A stretch of DNA of 64,000 nucleotides, taken from contig NZ_CP009281.1 in NCBI RefSeq assembly GCF_000758585.1, positions 3,596,001 to 3,660,000 of the forward strand, given 5' to 3'. The stretch is from Paenibacillus sp. FSL R5-0345 (lineage in GTDB: Bacteria; Bacillota; Bacilli; Paenibacillales; Paenibacillaceae). Below are positions 1 to 8,971 of this stretch, piece by piece. Below the pieces are notes generated by a model that did not search any database, was not told the origin of the DNA, and saw only the letters and a list, made by a program, of their open reading frames with translations. The first letter of the stretch is position 1. Each line of letters starts with the position of its first letter. A program made the translations under genes and the position numbers.

Positions 1-1091
1 AAATTCAAGAAATCTTTCGTTTCTTGTAAATGCTCACTGTTCGCAGAAATCGCAAAGGCGCTACCTGGTGCGAGCATGAATTCATTTGGATCCCCTTTAC
101 CATTGACGCTTGGGAATTGGAAAGCTCCTGCTTTACCAGCCACTGAGGAAGCATCGATTGCGCCTGTTTCCCATGAACCGATAACCCACATAGCAGCTTT
201 ACCGGATTTGAAGATATTACCGCCTGCATTAGCATCAATGGAAGTTGCTCCATCAGGGAATGCACCTGCTTGCACGAGGTCTTGGAACCGGTCTACAGCT
301 TCTACGAAAGCAGGATCTTCAAATGTTTTTTTGCCATCCAGCACATCTTGAAGGAAACCAGGTCCTCCATTAGTGCGAAGCAGGATATTCATGAACAAGA
401 ATGAACCTGTCCAGGAATCTTTTTCACCGATCGCAATTGGCGTAATGCCCTTTGCTTTCAAGGTTTTTACATCTTGGAGTAATTCATCAAATGTTTTAGG
501 AGTGTCTTTGATTCCCGCTTGCTCGAAAAGTTCTTTATTATAGTAGACTACCTCGATGTTATTACCATCTGGCAGTGCATACACATTGCCGTCAAAGCTG
601 TAGTAATCAAGCAGACCGGATTGATAGGTGTCTTTCAGTCCATTTTGATCCAGCATGTCATTTAGAGGAGCGAACAGCTTAGCATCAACGAAGGGTTTCA
701 TTTGTGCAGCTGGGTTAACAATCGTAATATCAGGAATTTCTTTGGAAGCGGCTTGTGTTTTCAATTTGACCTTTTGCTGGTCCGTATTTAAAGTATCCAG
801 TTCGATGTGAATATTAGGATTCTCTTTTTCATATTGATCAACTAATTCATGAAGCATCTTATAAGAAGGTGTAGCTGGATCCGGGTAAATATTTTGAAAT
901 GTAATCGTAACCTTCTTACCGCTATCGGTTTTTGTAGTTCCGGCATCTGGAGCTTTCGTAGCTGTATTCCCTTTCGACTCTGTAGCGCCTTTACTCTCGT
1001 TGTTGTTTGAATTTCCACACGCTGCCATACTTAAAACCAAAGCTGCTGATAACGCAATTGTTGAAGTTGCCTTCATTTTTTTGCTGACCAT
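1..1091 (-). CDS. Extracellular solute-binding lipoprotein, family 1 (partial, C-terminus outside window)
   Basis: Binding component of a carbohydrate-type ABC importer, anchored outside the membrane. The frame reads on the minus strand from ATG at 1091 to the window edge, giving about 363 residues with no stop, so the C-terminus is missing. It starts with a basic segment, a hydrophobic stretch and a lipobox LSMAAC (Cys about residue 25), then a Ser/Thr/Lys linker rich in N, E and T. The mature part has family 1 hallmarks: VTITFQNIYPDP, a YYNKELFEQAGI-type segment, TFDELL, and a GKAAMWVIGSW motif. AGGGGG lies 9 bases before the ATG. The permease genes would be outside the window. The sugar cannot be told from sequence. 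Confidence 0.88.
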   Translation of the reverse strand, partial: MVSKKMKATSTIALSAALVLSMAACGNSNNNESKGATESKGNTATKAPDAGTTKTDSGKKVTITFQNIYPDPATPSYKMLHELVDQYEKENPNIHIELDTLNTDQQKVKLKTQAASKEIPDITIVNPAAQMKPFVDAKLFAPLNDMLDQNGLKDTYQSGLLDYYSFDGNVYALPDGNNIEVVYYNKELFEQAGIKDTPKTFDELLQDVKTLKAKGITPIAIGEKDSWTGSFLFMNILLRTNGGPGFLQDVLDGKKTFEDPAFVEAVDRFQDLVQAGAFPDGATSIDANAGGNIFKSGKAAMWVIGSWETGAIDASSVAGKAGAFQFPSVNGKGDPNEFMLAPGSAFAISANSEHLQETKDFLN

Positions 1092-1133
1092 TGTTTGACG
1101 CCCCCTGTTTTCGTTATAGGCTAATTATTGTAC

Positions 1134-1149
1134 TGTTAAGCGCTTTCAA
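1134..1149 (-). promoter_or_regulatory. Candidate cre (CcpA) site upstream of the solute-binding gene
   Basis: On the minus strand this reads TTGAAAGCGCTTAACA, with a palindromic core AAAGCGCTT. It fits the CcpA consensus WTGNAANCGNWNNCW at 13 of 15 positions; the last two differ. It lies about 43 bases upstream of the sugar-binding lipoprotein start, where catabolite repression would be expected for a sugar importer. The call rests on the motif only. Confidence 0.4.
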
Positions 1150-1216
1150 CAAGGTGTCAAATTTAAGATAAATGGTTTGTTTTTTCTAGAAAAATACAAT
1201 ATATGTCCGAACATAA

Positions 1217-1244
1217 CGAAACACCCGCTAATGCGGGCGCTTCG
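1217..1244 (-). terminator. Hairpin, probable terminator of the ger operon
   Basis: CCCGC, loop TAAT, GCGGG, extended outward by CGAA/TTCG pairs with two mismatches. On the minus strand it follows the gerC-type stop by about 25 bases and is followed by a loosely T-rich stretch (TGTTTCGTTATGTT), so termination may be moderate. Confidence 0.55.
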
Positions 1245-1268
1245 ATTAAACCTATTTTCGATATTCGT

Positions 1269-2459
1269 TCAATCAGAGGTTGAACCAAAATCAGTAATCT
1301 TAAGCTTAAGATCAAAGGTCAATGGAATACGAGTAAATTCCTCGTCCCAATGATCCTTCATCTGTTTCCAGACAAGCGGTTTTTCAATGCTGAACCAATC
1401 TCCGAATCCTGCTACATCCACTTTGTAAGTAGATTGCATTTTGCGGATAAGTGCATGGATATGTTGGGTTAATTTCTCTTCGAATATCTTTTCTAGCTCT
1501 TTGAGGTAAACAACATTCGAGGAATGCTCATCCACATCCCAATTCTCAATTAGTCGTCCAGTGGACTCAATCGCAACATGAAATGATATTTTCTTATCAT
1601 CGGTCTCATTCAGCGTAATCTTGCTCTTAACGGATTTAATCTCATAAGTAATCGAGTCATTCGACTGATCATATGCTTTGATGCTCCCGCCGTTTATATC
1701 CCCTTTGATCCAGGCAATACTCTCCACATCATGCTGGTCAAGGTTACCGATCCAACGACCTGTATCTCCCTTGATAATACCGGCTCCAGAAAATTCGATC
1801 TCCCCTTGTGCCGCCACAACGTTCTGCAACACAAAGCTTTGCTTGGAGTACATCAGCGCATCTAGATTCGATAACGTTATCCCCTTCATAACTTTACTGG
1901 TTCTAAAGTTGTTACGAACCATCTCGGCCAGTCGAAAGGAAGGAATCTCCTCCTCGGTTGTCATAAGCGTATCGGACGCACGCCCTTGGCTAAGAAATAT
2001 GAGACAGCTGGGACGGATATCGTTATCTCGCAGTACAAAGTCCATTAACCGTCTGATCTTCTCCTGCTGTACTAGCTCCTCTGATATAACTATAACCTTG
2101 AGATGATGGCCTATAATCGGGCGGTTCTTACGAATAGAGAACTGACGAAATACTTCAAGCAGAGAATCCCCTGTTTCTGAAATATTGTTATAATGGGTTT
2201 TGGATGTTTCGCCATCTTTAACGGAGTTTCCGATTGTTCTTTCAGGCACAATTTGTACGGTTGCCGTAACTTTATTATGCTTTTGGTAGCCTCCTCCATG
2301 TTCCTCGAATTCCTGTTCGAGCGCCTCAGGTTCCCCCTTGTCAAGCGCCAATCCTGTATAAACACTCAGATCTTCAATCTCTTTACTGCTCCAACAACCA
2401 GGCTGTGTAAGCAGAATCACGAATATTAATAGTAAGTGTATAACCCTCTGTCTAAACAT
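1269..2459 (-). CDS. Ger(x)C family spore germination lipoprotein
   Basis: The C subunit of a GerA-type germinant receptor, lipid-anchored on the outer face of the spore inner membrane. The 396-residue product has a signal peptide ending in a lipobox (TQPGC, Cys22) followed by WSSKEIEDLSVYTGLALDKG, the usual start of mature GerC proteins. A FRQFSIRKNRPIIGHHLKVIVISEEL stretch near residue 100-130 is the typical family core (described here in pieces: RKNRPIIGHH, KVIVISEEL). It is the last gene of the gerA-gerB-gerC order and overlaps the gerB end by 8 bases, implying translational coupling. Length is normal for the family. The cognate germinant is unknown. Confidence 0.93.
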   Translation of the reverse strand: MFRQRVIHLLLIFVILLTQPGCWSSKEIEDLSVYTGLALDKGEPEALEQEFEEHGGGYQKHNKVTATVQIVPERTIGNSVKDGETSKTHYNNISETGDSLLEVFRQFSIRKNRPIIGHHLKVIVISEELVQQEKIRRLMDFVLRDNDIRPSCLIFLSQGRASDTLMTTEEEIPSFRLAEMVRNNFRTSKVMKGITLSNLDALMYSKQSFVLQNVVAAQGEIEFSGAGIIKGDTGRWIGNLDQHDVESIAWIKGDINGGSIKAYDQSNDSITYEIKSVKSKITLNETDDKKISFHVAIESTGRLIENWDVDEHSSNVVYLKELEKIFEEKLTQHIHALIRKMQSTYKVDVAGFGDWFSIEKPLVWKQMKDHWDEEFTRIPLTFDLKLKITDFGSTSD

Positions 2460-3555
2460 TCTGCTTGAGTCCTTTCTTCCTGATCAGTAATACAATCGAC
2501 AATAATAGTGGCAACAATATAAAAATAAGCACACCCATATAGCCTATCGAATCACCAAGACTGAAGACATCATTGATACGTTGTGGGATCATCGTGCAGA
2601 TGAAGATTACGGGCATTAAGGCGAACATTACCGGATGGATCTTTAAATTGAACACTTGTGAGATTCCAAGTGACGCATTAAAGAAAAAACTGCAAAAATT
2701 GCAGAACATCTGCATCAGCCATATGACTAGCAACGGAAATTCAAATCGTTCAAAAAAGAAACCTGAGATTTCAAAACTCCGTACCAAATCTATCGTAGGC
2801 CAGGTACTGGTGATTACGGAATTGATGGACAGACCTCCAATAACCATCACAACAGTAACCAAATACAGTACCAGCGGGATGCAGAGACCGACCATCATCC
2901 CTTTGACCGCTTCCTGCGGATGCTCCATAAAGGTAGTCATTGTCATCACAACCTCACATCCCGTAAAGATCAGAATACTCGACTTCATCCCCCGGACGGC
3001 CGGCAGAAGGCCTTCACTCATAAAAGGACGCAGATGATGGATATCAAATATTCTGGTGCTTAAGATAAAACAAATGATCAGGATAAAGATACTGATCGGA
3101 AACACAATTTGAAACACACGGGCTATAGAATTAATCCCACCATACACTAAATAAGTGCCAACCCAGATGAATGGCATCACTATCGCCCAGATTGGAGTGC
3201 CTTCCAAAAGAAAGAACAGCGTTACTTCCGCCAGTACACGGATTTCGAAGCCTGCAATGACTATAAAGTACAGAATTAACAGTGAACTCAGCACACTGCC
3301 AGGAAGCTTTCCAACAATTTTCTTGGAATACTGAAAAACAGTTTTTCCTGGGAATTGCTGACTAAGCTTCACCATAACCATAATTACCATAAACACGACG
3401 ACACCACCCAGCGCCACAGAAATCCAGGCATCGGGTGTCTGCACGGCCTTAACAACACTTCTTGGCAAGGTCAGAATTCCGGCACCCAGCATCGAATTGG
3501 TCAATACTATGGCAGCCTGTGAGGTTGTGATCTTGTCATCCGTCCGTTTGAACAC
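2452..3555 (-). CDS. GerB family spore germination permease
   Basis: The integral membrane B subunit of a GerA-type germinant receptor, related to the amino acid/polyamine (APC) transporters and thought to contribute to germinant binding. The 367-residue product begins with a short polar tail and ITTSQAAIVLTNSMLGAGIL, the family signature with its GAGIL helix break. About ten hydrophobic segments follow, ending in a short Lys-rich tail. It lies 38 bases after the gerA-type gene and overlaps gerC by 8 bases. Nothing is truncated. Specificity cannot be read from sequence. Confidence 0.93.
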   Translation of the reverse strand: MFKRTDDKITTSQAAIVLTNSMLGAGILTLPRSVVKAVQTPDAWISVALGGVVVFMVIMVMVKLSQQFPGKTVFQYSKKIVGKLPGSVLSSLLILYFIVIAGFEIRVLAEVTLFFLLEGTPIWAIVMPFIWVGTYLVYGGINSIARVFQIVFPISIFILIICFILSTRIFDIHHLRPFMSEGLLPAVRGMKSSILIFTGCEVVMTMTTFMEHPQEAVKGMMVGLCIPLVLYLVTVVMVIGGLSINSVITSTWPTIDLVRSFEISGFFFERFEFPLLVIWLMQMFCNFCSFFFNASLGISQVFNLKIHPVMFALMPVIFICTMIPQRINDVFSLGDSIGYMGVLIFILLPLLLSIVLLIRKKGLKQNV

Positions 3556-3593
3556 TGTGGTCTCCCCCTCTGCTCCTGATAAGAATACATTCC

Positions 3594-5264
3594 CTAGGAT
3601 CTGCGCTTTTTCTTTTGGGTCTTCAGCATCTCTGGTCTTCGCTTCATGATGGATAACGGCGCACGGACGAATAAATCCTTCCAGTCACTTCCCCGGAAAG
3701 GCGAGATAGGGGTGATGTAAGGAACCCCGAAGCTTGAAAGTCGAGTCAGATGACTGCAAATCAGCAGAAAAAACAGGATGGTTCCGAACATGCCCAGGAC
3801 CGCCGCAAATAACATGCCTGCGAATCGTAAGATCCGGAGGGTAATGCCGGCACTGTACATCGGTATGGAAAACGAAGAGATCGCTGTCACGGCTACGACA
3901 ATTACTAGAAAGGGACTTACAATACCGGCCTGTACCGCGGCATCTCCAATGATCAGACCTCCGACAATTCCCATTGCCGGACCTATGGGCTTCGGCAGAC
4001 GAATTCCAGCTTCACGTAAGATTTCAATAGAAATCTCCAGAATCAACACTTCAATTAAAGCAGGAAAGGGTACACCTTGGCGTGTTTCGATAATGGAAAT
4101 CGCCAGTTGTGTAGGAATTAGCCCCGGATGAAAGGAGATAAAAGAAATATACAGCGCCGGGGCTAACAGAGCCAGAAATGATGCGCAAAACCGTAGCACC
4201 CGTAATAGTGTTCCTGGAAACCAGCGCTCATAGTAATCCTCAGGAGACTGCAAAAGCATACTGAACGTCACCGGAACAATAAGTGCAAACGGTGTGCCAT
4301 CAAGCAAAATGGCAACTCTTCCTTCTAATAAGGAGGCAATCACACGATCGGGTCTTTCCGTGTTCTGTGTTTGCTGAAACGGACTTAAATAATCATCCTC
4401 GATCAACTGCTCTACATAGCCAGATTCCAGAATGAAATCCATATCAATTTTGGAGATGCGGTCCTTCACTTCCTGTAGCAGATCAGGATTTACAATGTTT
4501 TTCATATAAGCAATAATCAGATCCTTCTTGATTTCGCTACCTACTTCAACCCTTTTCATTTCCAGATTCTTATTGAGCCCTTGTCGCCGCAGCATAGAGG
4601 TATTCTCACTGAGCACTTCGGTAAAGCCAATCCGTGGTCCTCGCAGTAAAGCCTCCGAAGTCGGCTCATTAATCGAGCGCACAGCCCCATGTGGAAAGCC
4701 AACTAGAAGCATCTCTCGCATACCTTCAACAATCAGTGCGGTATATCCAAACAGGACAGACTCCTGTAGATGGTCCAAATCTCTGGCATCACTAAGCTGA
4801 GCTAGCGGGAGCATATTCTGTTTCATGAAGGTGTATATTCCTTCTGAAGCCTGCATTTCACCGGCAAACATCAGATTTTGCAACACCTGTTGATTGATTA
4901 GTTCTTCATCCTGCATACCCTCCACATAGACCAATGCGGCACGTGCCTGAATACCTTTGACTGTAAATTCACGGAAATGCACATCACTGTTTCCCTCCAA
5001 TGCCGTTCTTATCACCGCAAGGTCGGCATCGTAATTTTGGATAAACACTGTAGTCTTAGGCTGCTGTTGATTTGCTTCCCCATTGTCTGTCTTCTTTAGC
5101 TCCGCATCCTGAGAGTTAGCCCCTGATTCCTTGGAGCGTCCGCTTCCAACATAGAAATACAAATGCTTGTAAAGATAATAAATCCCTATGGGAAAGAGCA
5201 GCGTGATCGCCGCCTGAATGAAAATTGTCCAATCCGGAATATAAGAGACTATTTTAGACCACAT
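3594..5264 (-). CDS. GerA family spore germination protein
   Basis: The A subunit of the germinant receptor: a large hydrophilic N-terminal half, here about residues 60-310, followed by several membrane helices and a short basic tail (KKKRRS). Family motifs include LFGYTALIVEG, TSEALLRGPRIGF and the GRVAILLDGTPFALIVP stretch before the first helix. ATG at 5273 would touch the AAAGG ribosome binding site, whereas ATG at 5264 sits 9 bases after it, so the start is placed at 5264 (556 residues). Unusual for a GerA subunit, the N-terminus carries a likely extra membrane helix (residues about 10-30) and a Gln/Asn-rich linker. Confidence 0.93.
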   Translation of the reverse strand: MWSKIVSYIPDWTIFIQAAITLLFPIGIYYLYKHLYFYVGSGRSKESGANSQDAELKKTDNGEANQQQPKTTVFIQNYDADLAVIRTALEGNSDVHFREFTVKGIQARAALVYVEGMQDEELINQQVLQNLMFAGEMQASEGIYTFMKQNMLPLAQLSDARDLDHLQESVLFGYTALIVEGMREMLLVGFPHGAVRSINEPTSEALLRGPRIGFTEVLSENTSMLRRQGLNKNLEMKRVEVGSEIKKDLIIAYMKNIVNPDLLQEVKDRISKIDMDFILESGYVEQLIEDDYLSPFQQTQNTERPDRVIASLLEGRVAILLDGTPFALIVPVTFSMLLQSPEDYYERWFPGTLLRVLRFCASFLALLAPALYISFISFHPGLIPTQLAISIIETRQGVPFPALIEVLILEISIEILREAGIRLPKPIGPAMGIVGGLIIGDAAVQAGIVSPFLVIVVAVTAISSFSIPMYSAGITLRILRFAGMLFAAVLGMFGTILFFLLICSHLTRLSSFGVPYITPISPFRGSDWKDLFVRAPLSIMKRRPEMLKTQKKKRRS

Positions 5265-5295
5265 CGTTATCATCCTTTAATAGGAATCTTTTTGG

Positions 5296-5326
5296 TACTA
5301 TTCTCCGTCCGCTAAATTTTTATACA
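5296..5326 (-). promoter_or_regulatory. Candidate sigma-G (forespore) promoter for the ger operon
   Basis: Minus strand: TGTATA at 5326-5321 and AATAGTA at 5302-5296, separated by 18 bases. TGTATA fits the sigma-G -35 class, and AATAGTA fits the CATNHTA -10 at 5 of 7 positions. The position, about 30 bases before the start, and forespore expression of gerA-type operons both agree. Judged by eye only. Confidence 0.4.
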
Positions 5327-5394
5327 ACTTTTGGAATAGCAGGAAAGTCTATATCGATGCGAAGGGTAAATATCCCTGAGGGTCTGAACATAAA

Positions 5395-5420
5395 GAGACG
5401 CCCACATAAGTGGGCGTCTC
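5395..5420 (-). terminator. Terminator of the TerB-ATPase-helicase operon
   Basis: Perfect 11-base stem GAGACGCCCAC / GTGGGCGTCTC with a four-base loop, 22 bases beyond the helicase stop on the minus strand, followed by TTTATGTT. Confidence 0.8.
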
Positions 5421-5441
5421 AATTAAAATGCTTAACTATAT

Positions 5442-7640
5442 TTACTGTGGTTGCCGCCAGTGTTTTAGCACTTCAAGCAGCCCAGGAACATCTAGTCCAT
5501 CCAAGGAAAAAGCCTTGCGAAGCAATTCATGTGGGATGAACTCATCATACTTTCCAAGGTAGGGTGCTTCATCTGGAGATAACAATGATAAAGGATCTGA
5601 GGCAGCCATACTTTCAGCAATGATTTCCGCTTCCAGCGTTTCTGCATCTGTTTTGCCTGCAACCACCATATAATAAGGTTCCATCGGCACGATAGATCGA
5701 AGTCCCTGTGAGCTCTTCAAATTATTCTTGAGAAGGCGCTCCAGTGTGCGGAACTGCCGACTACCCGCCCATGGCAGAATAAACAACGAATCTCCTCCTG
5801 CGGGCATAACGGAGCGTTCAAGCAATCCACTCTCCTTCGCTAAACGGCGGGCTCGTTCAAGACGCGCAGCCGCACTCGGAGCTAAATACGGATATAACGC
5901 AGTAGCCCCTAAGACTTCGCGGATTTTGGTCATGATACGTGTATGTACATCTCCACCCGCTCCAAGCCACAGCGTATCCACCTTACCGCGTGAAGTTTTT
6001 ACATAAACAGCTTTATGGCGATTATCGACCTCTTCTACCTTCCAAAGCTTCCCTGCCAGAGTAAAACAATAACCTGGCGGTGGTACCGTTGTAATAGATC
6101 CAATCTCCTCTGTTCCGTTATAGACAACATGCTCCTCATCGTCTTTGAATACTGCGTAGAAGCGGAAATTGTTCACTATCTTTTCTCCCGCCATCCCAAT
6201 AATCAAGCTGCCTTCATCCATCTTCTCGATTTGCCCCATGCCCAGCATATAAGTCATGAAGATGTCGTAATCCGCGGGATCAATACTATTGAAGGAAGGC
6301 AAGCTCAGTACAGCCTCCTTTAAATCCTCCGGCTCCGCCTCCCCCATACTCTTCAATATGCTCATCGTCTGATGGTATAACAGCCCAACTGGCAGCTGGC
6401 GCACCACCAGTGGTTCAACCCACTTCTCGCGCACATATAGCTCTATAACCGCTATCGCTCGAAGGAGCGTCCAAGGCATCCTTGCCGGAAGCTGCGCTTC
6501 CTCATCCTCTTCCTCGGGCGTGACAAAGATCATCTCGGATGCGGCGTCACCGCGCCTGCCCGAGCGACCGAGTCGCTGCACAAAGCTTGCGCAGCTATAG
6601 GGAGCGCCGACCTGGAGCACCCGCTCCAGCTCTCCTAGATCAATGCCCAGCTCCAGCGTCAATGTCGCTGCCGCAACTGCAGGTCCGGAGCCTTGCCGCA
6701 GCGCGGCTTCCGTCTCTTCGCGGAGCATTGCGGAGATGCTGCCATGGTGAACGTGAAAAACATCCCGTTCCCCACGCTTCGCGGCCGTTCTCCGCAGCTC
6801 AAGGGTCGCCGTCTCCGCATCCGAGCGGCTATTCGTGAAGATCAACGCTTTCTTAAGATGCGTATGATCGTAAATGAAATCGTAGTAAGACTGCTTCGCG
6901 CGTTCTAAATGCTCTGCCTGCACTTCATCCCGTGCATCCGGGAAAGAGAAATGCTCCACACTTAAACGGAGCTTACGCCCGCCTTGTGGAGCGGACACCT
7001 CTACGCTCTCCCGCGTCCCTGCCGCCAGCCACTCCGTCACCGAAGCATAGTCGCTAAGCGTAGCCGATAGACCGACTCTGCGCGGATGACATCCCGCCAT
7101 TCGTGAGATTCTCGCCAGCTGACTCAGAACCTGAATCCCCCGATCAGCACCCATAAAGGCATGCACCTCATCAATGACTATGTAACGCAAGTCATGGAAC
7201 AGCGCCGGAATAGCATTCGGGCGGTTCATCAATAGTCCTTCAAGCGATTCAGGGGTAATCTGTAGCACGCCGGAAGGATTCTGCACCAGTTTCGTCTTAT
7301 CGGCTTGCGGAACATCCCCATGCCAGTGCCACACCGGAATATTGCCTTCACGGAGCAAATCGTTCAGCCGTGTAAATTGATCGTTAATCAATGCTTTCAA
7401 GGGAGCAATATATAGAATACCGACCGAACCGGAAGGACGTTCATATAACTCAGTAAGCGCTGGAAAAAAAGCCGCCTCAGTCTTACCTGAAGCAGTACCC
7501 GAAGCAATCAGTAAGTGATGCGGCGTATCAAACAGCACTCGGCAGGCATCCACCTGCGCCTCACGCAACGTCTCCCAGCGATTTTTATAAATAAACTCTT
7601 TAATGAAGGGAGCCAGCCTATAAAACGGATTATCACTCAT
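5442..7640 (-). CDS. Lhr-like superfamily 2 DEAD/DEAH-box helicase (BrxHI-like)
   Basis: A 732-residue ATP-dependent nucleic acid helicase. Motif I is GTASGKT (48-54), motif II DEVH (157-160), motif III SAT (192-194) and motif VI QRLGRSGRR (355-363). The region after the two RecA domains includes an LWKVEEVD segment as in Lhr-type enzymes. Helicases of this type work with a BrxD ATPase in type 2 BREX/Pgl defence (there called BrxHI). Here it is the last gene of an operon: its ATG overlaps the ATPase stop by 4 bases (7637-7640). No methylase, PglZ or BrxC-like giant ATPase is nearby. The GC-rich middle (6500-6800) differs in base composition from its neighbours. Family is well supported; biological role is inferred. 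Confidence 0.88.
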   Translation of the reverse strand: MSDNPFYRLAPFIKEFIYKNRWETLREAQVDACRVLFDTPHHLLIASGTASGKTEAAFFPALTELYERPSGSVGILYIAPLKALINDQFTRLNDLLREGNIPVWHWHGDVPQADKTKLVQNPSGVLQITPESLEGLLMNRPNAIPALFHDLRYIVIDEVHAFMGADRGIQVLSQLARISRMAGCHPRRVGLSATLSDYASVTEWLAAGTRESVEVSAPQGGRKLRLSVEHFSFPDARDEVQAEHLERAKQSYYDFIYDHTHLKKALIFTNSRSDAETATLELRRTAAKRGERDVFHVHHGSISAMLREETEAALRQGSGPAVAAATLTLELGIDLGELERVLQVGAPYSCASFVQRLGRSGRRGDAASEMIFVTPEEEDEEAQLPARMPWTLLRAIAVIELYVREKWVEPLVVRQLPVGLLYHQTMSILKSMGEAEPEDLKEAVLSLPSFNSIDPADYDIFMTYMLGMGQIEKMDEGSLIIGMAGEKIVNNFRFYAVFKDDEEHVVYNGTEEIGSITTVPPPGYCFTLAGKLWKVEEVDNRHKAVYVKTSRGKVDTLWLGAGGDVHTRIMTKIREVLGATALYPYLAPSAAARLERARRLAKESGLLERSVMPAGGDSLFILPWAGSRQFRTLERLLKNNLKSSQGLRSIVPMEPYYMVVAGKTDAETLEAEIIAESMAASDPLSLLSPDEAPYLGKYDEFIPHELLRKAFSLDGLDVPGLLEVLKHWRQPQ

Positions 7641-8956
7641 AATTCAAACTCCGCGAGGAATCCATCCAACTCGTTTTGCTCAGTATCAGCAGGTTTAGAG
7701 GTTCGTTCGCCCACTAGCTTCTCGAATGAAATCTCCGGATGCTGGTGCAAAGTGTGAAGTAGATCCATGAAATCACGTACCACTTCACGCGGTGTCAGGA
7801 GCTCGTCTGCCCCTAATCTGCCCACAGCTTCTTCCATAAAATGAACCAATTGTTCCTGTGTTAACTGTGCTTCATAACCATAATGTAGCGCATGAATATC
7901 TCTAAGCTTTTGCAAAAGGATTAGGATTTCTTCGTGTGAGAGCATGTCCAGTGCAATAATAGGTCCAGTGAAATTATTCAGACCTGCTGCACCGTATCTT
8001 CCTGCAACTAATCTAGAACGCAGCGCTTCATAACTAAATAATCCACGCCGTCCATCCTCCACAAACTGCGGAGTCCCCCCTATAAAAATTCCTAGGCTTT
8101 CTGCCTTGCCCTGCATCGTATCGTTGAACATCGTAAGCAGCTTCTCATAATTACTCTGACGTGAGATACTGTTCGTGATTTTGTAGAGGTTGACGCCTTC
8201 GTCTATGAACAACAGCAGTCCCTTATAACCGATAGCAGAAGTGAATTCTGCCCACAGCTTCATATAATCATACCAATTATCATCATCAATAATCACGCCA
8301 ACACCAAGTGCTTTTCGTGCTTCCGTTCGAGTAGCGAATTCACCTCTTAGCCAGCGAAGGGAATCTTGCTTCAATTCATCGTCAGCGAGCTTATGTGCAT
8401 TCCAATAAGAAGCCAGCACTTTGGCAAAATCAAATCCATGCACCAAACCGCGCATTTCGGAGGCTACAGCATAGATTCGTTTCTCTACCTCGTCTCCAAG
8501 CTGGGGGTGATCAGGGCCATATTCATTCTCTTGCATCACAGACTGCTGAAGCGAAATGATCCATTTTTGCAAAATAATCTCCAGTGCACCTCCATCTGGA
8601 CGCGTCCGGGTAGACAAATGACTCATCAGCTCTCGATATGTAGCAAGACCTTGTCCTTTTGTTCCCACCAATCTTCTTTCAGGGGATAGATCCGCATCGG
8701 CTACTACAAAATCCCGATCCATCGCATAATTACGGATCATCTGCAAAAGAAAGCTTTTACCGCTACCGAATTTGCCTGTAATCAGCTTAAAGGCCGCTCC
8801 ACCCTCCGCGATATTGTCCATATCTCTCAAGATTGCTTCAATCTCTGGCCGACGACCAACGGCTATATGTTCTAGTCCGATACGTGGAACCACACCGGCT
8901 GTCAGTGAATTAACTAGCGCTGTCGTCATACGTTTAGGAATTTTCAAAACGTCCAT
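7637..8956 (-). CDS. BrxC/BrxD-like P-loop ATPase (formerly DUF2791)
   Basis: A 439-residue ATPase with Walker A GKFGSGKS (61-68) and Walker B LLLFIDEG (247-254). The start (KRMTTALVNSLTAGVVPRIGLEHIAVGR, seen as TTALVNSLTAGVVPRIG then EHIAVGR) is typical of the small BREX ATPase BrxD. BrxD-type proteins pair with Lhr-like helicases in type 2 BREX, but the same pair also occurs without BREX. Here it sits between a TerB-domain gene (15-base gap) and the helicase (4-base ATGA overlap), so the three are likely translated as a unit. Catalytic motifs appear intact. The substrate is unknown; loading the helicase on DNA is an inference. Confidence 0.87.
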   Translation of the reverse strand: MDVLKIPKRMTTALVNSLTAGVVPRIGLEHIAVGRRPEIEAILRDMDNIAEGGAAFKLITGKFGSGKSFLLQMIRNYAMDRDFVVADADLSPERRLVGTKGQGLATYRELMSHLSTRTRPDGGALEIILQKWIISLQQSVMQENEYGPDHPQLGDEVEKRIYAVASEMRGLVHGFDFAKVLASYWNAHKLADDELKQDSLRWLRGEFATRTEARKALGVGVIIDDDNWYDYMKLWAEFTSAIGYKGLLLFIDEGVNLYKITNSISRQSNYEKLLTMFNDTMQGKAESLGIFIGGTPQFVEDGRRGLFSYEALRSRLVAGRYGAAGLNNFTGPIIALDMLSHEEILILLQKLRDIHALHYGYEAQLTQEQLVHFMEEAVGRLGADELLTPREVVRDFMDLLHTLHQHPEISFEKLVGERTSKPADTEQNELDGFLAEFEL

Positions 8957-8971
8957 CTAAAGTTCACCCCA

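Noticed and set aside
5..351. Short frames on both strands at the window start
   Set aside because: They are shadows inside the minus-strand solute-binding protein, whose own frame is open across the whole region and has a lipobox and ribosome binding site.
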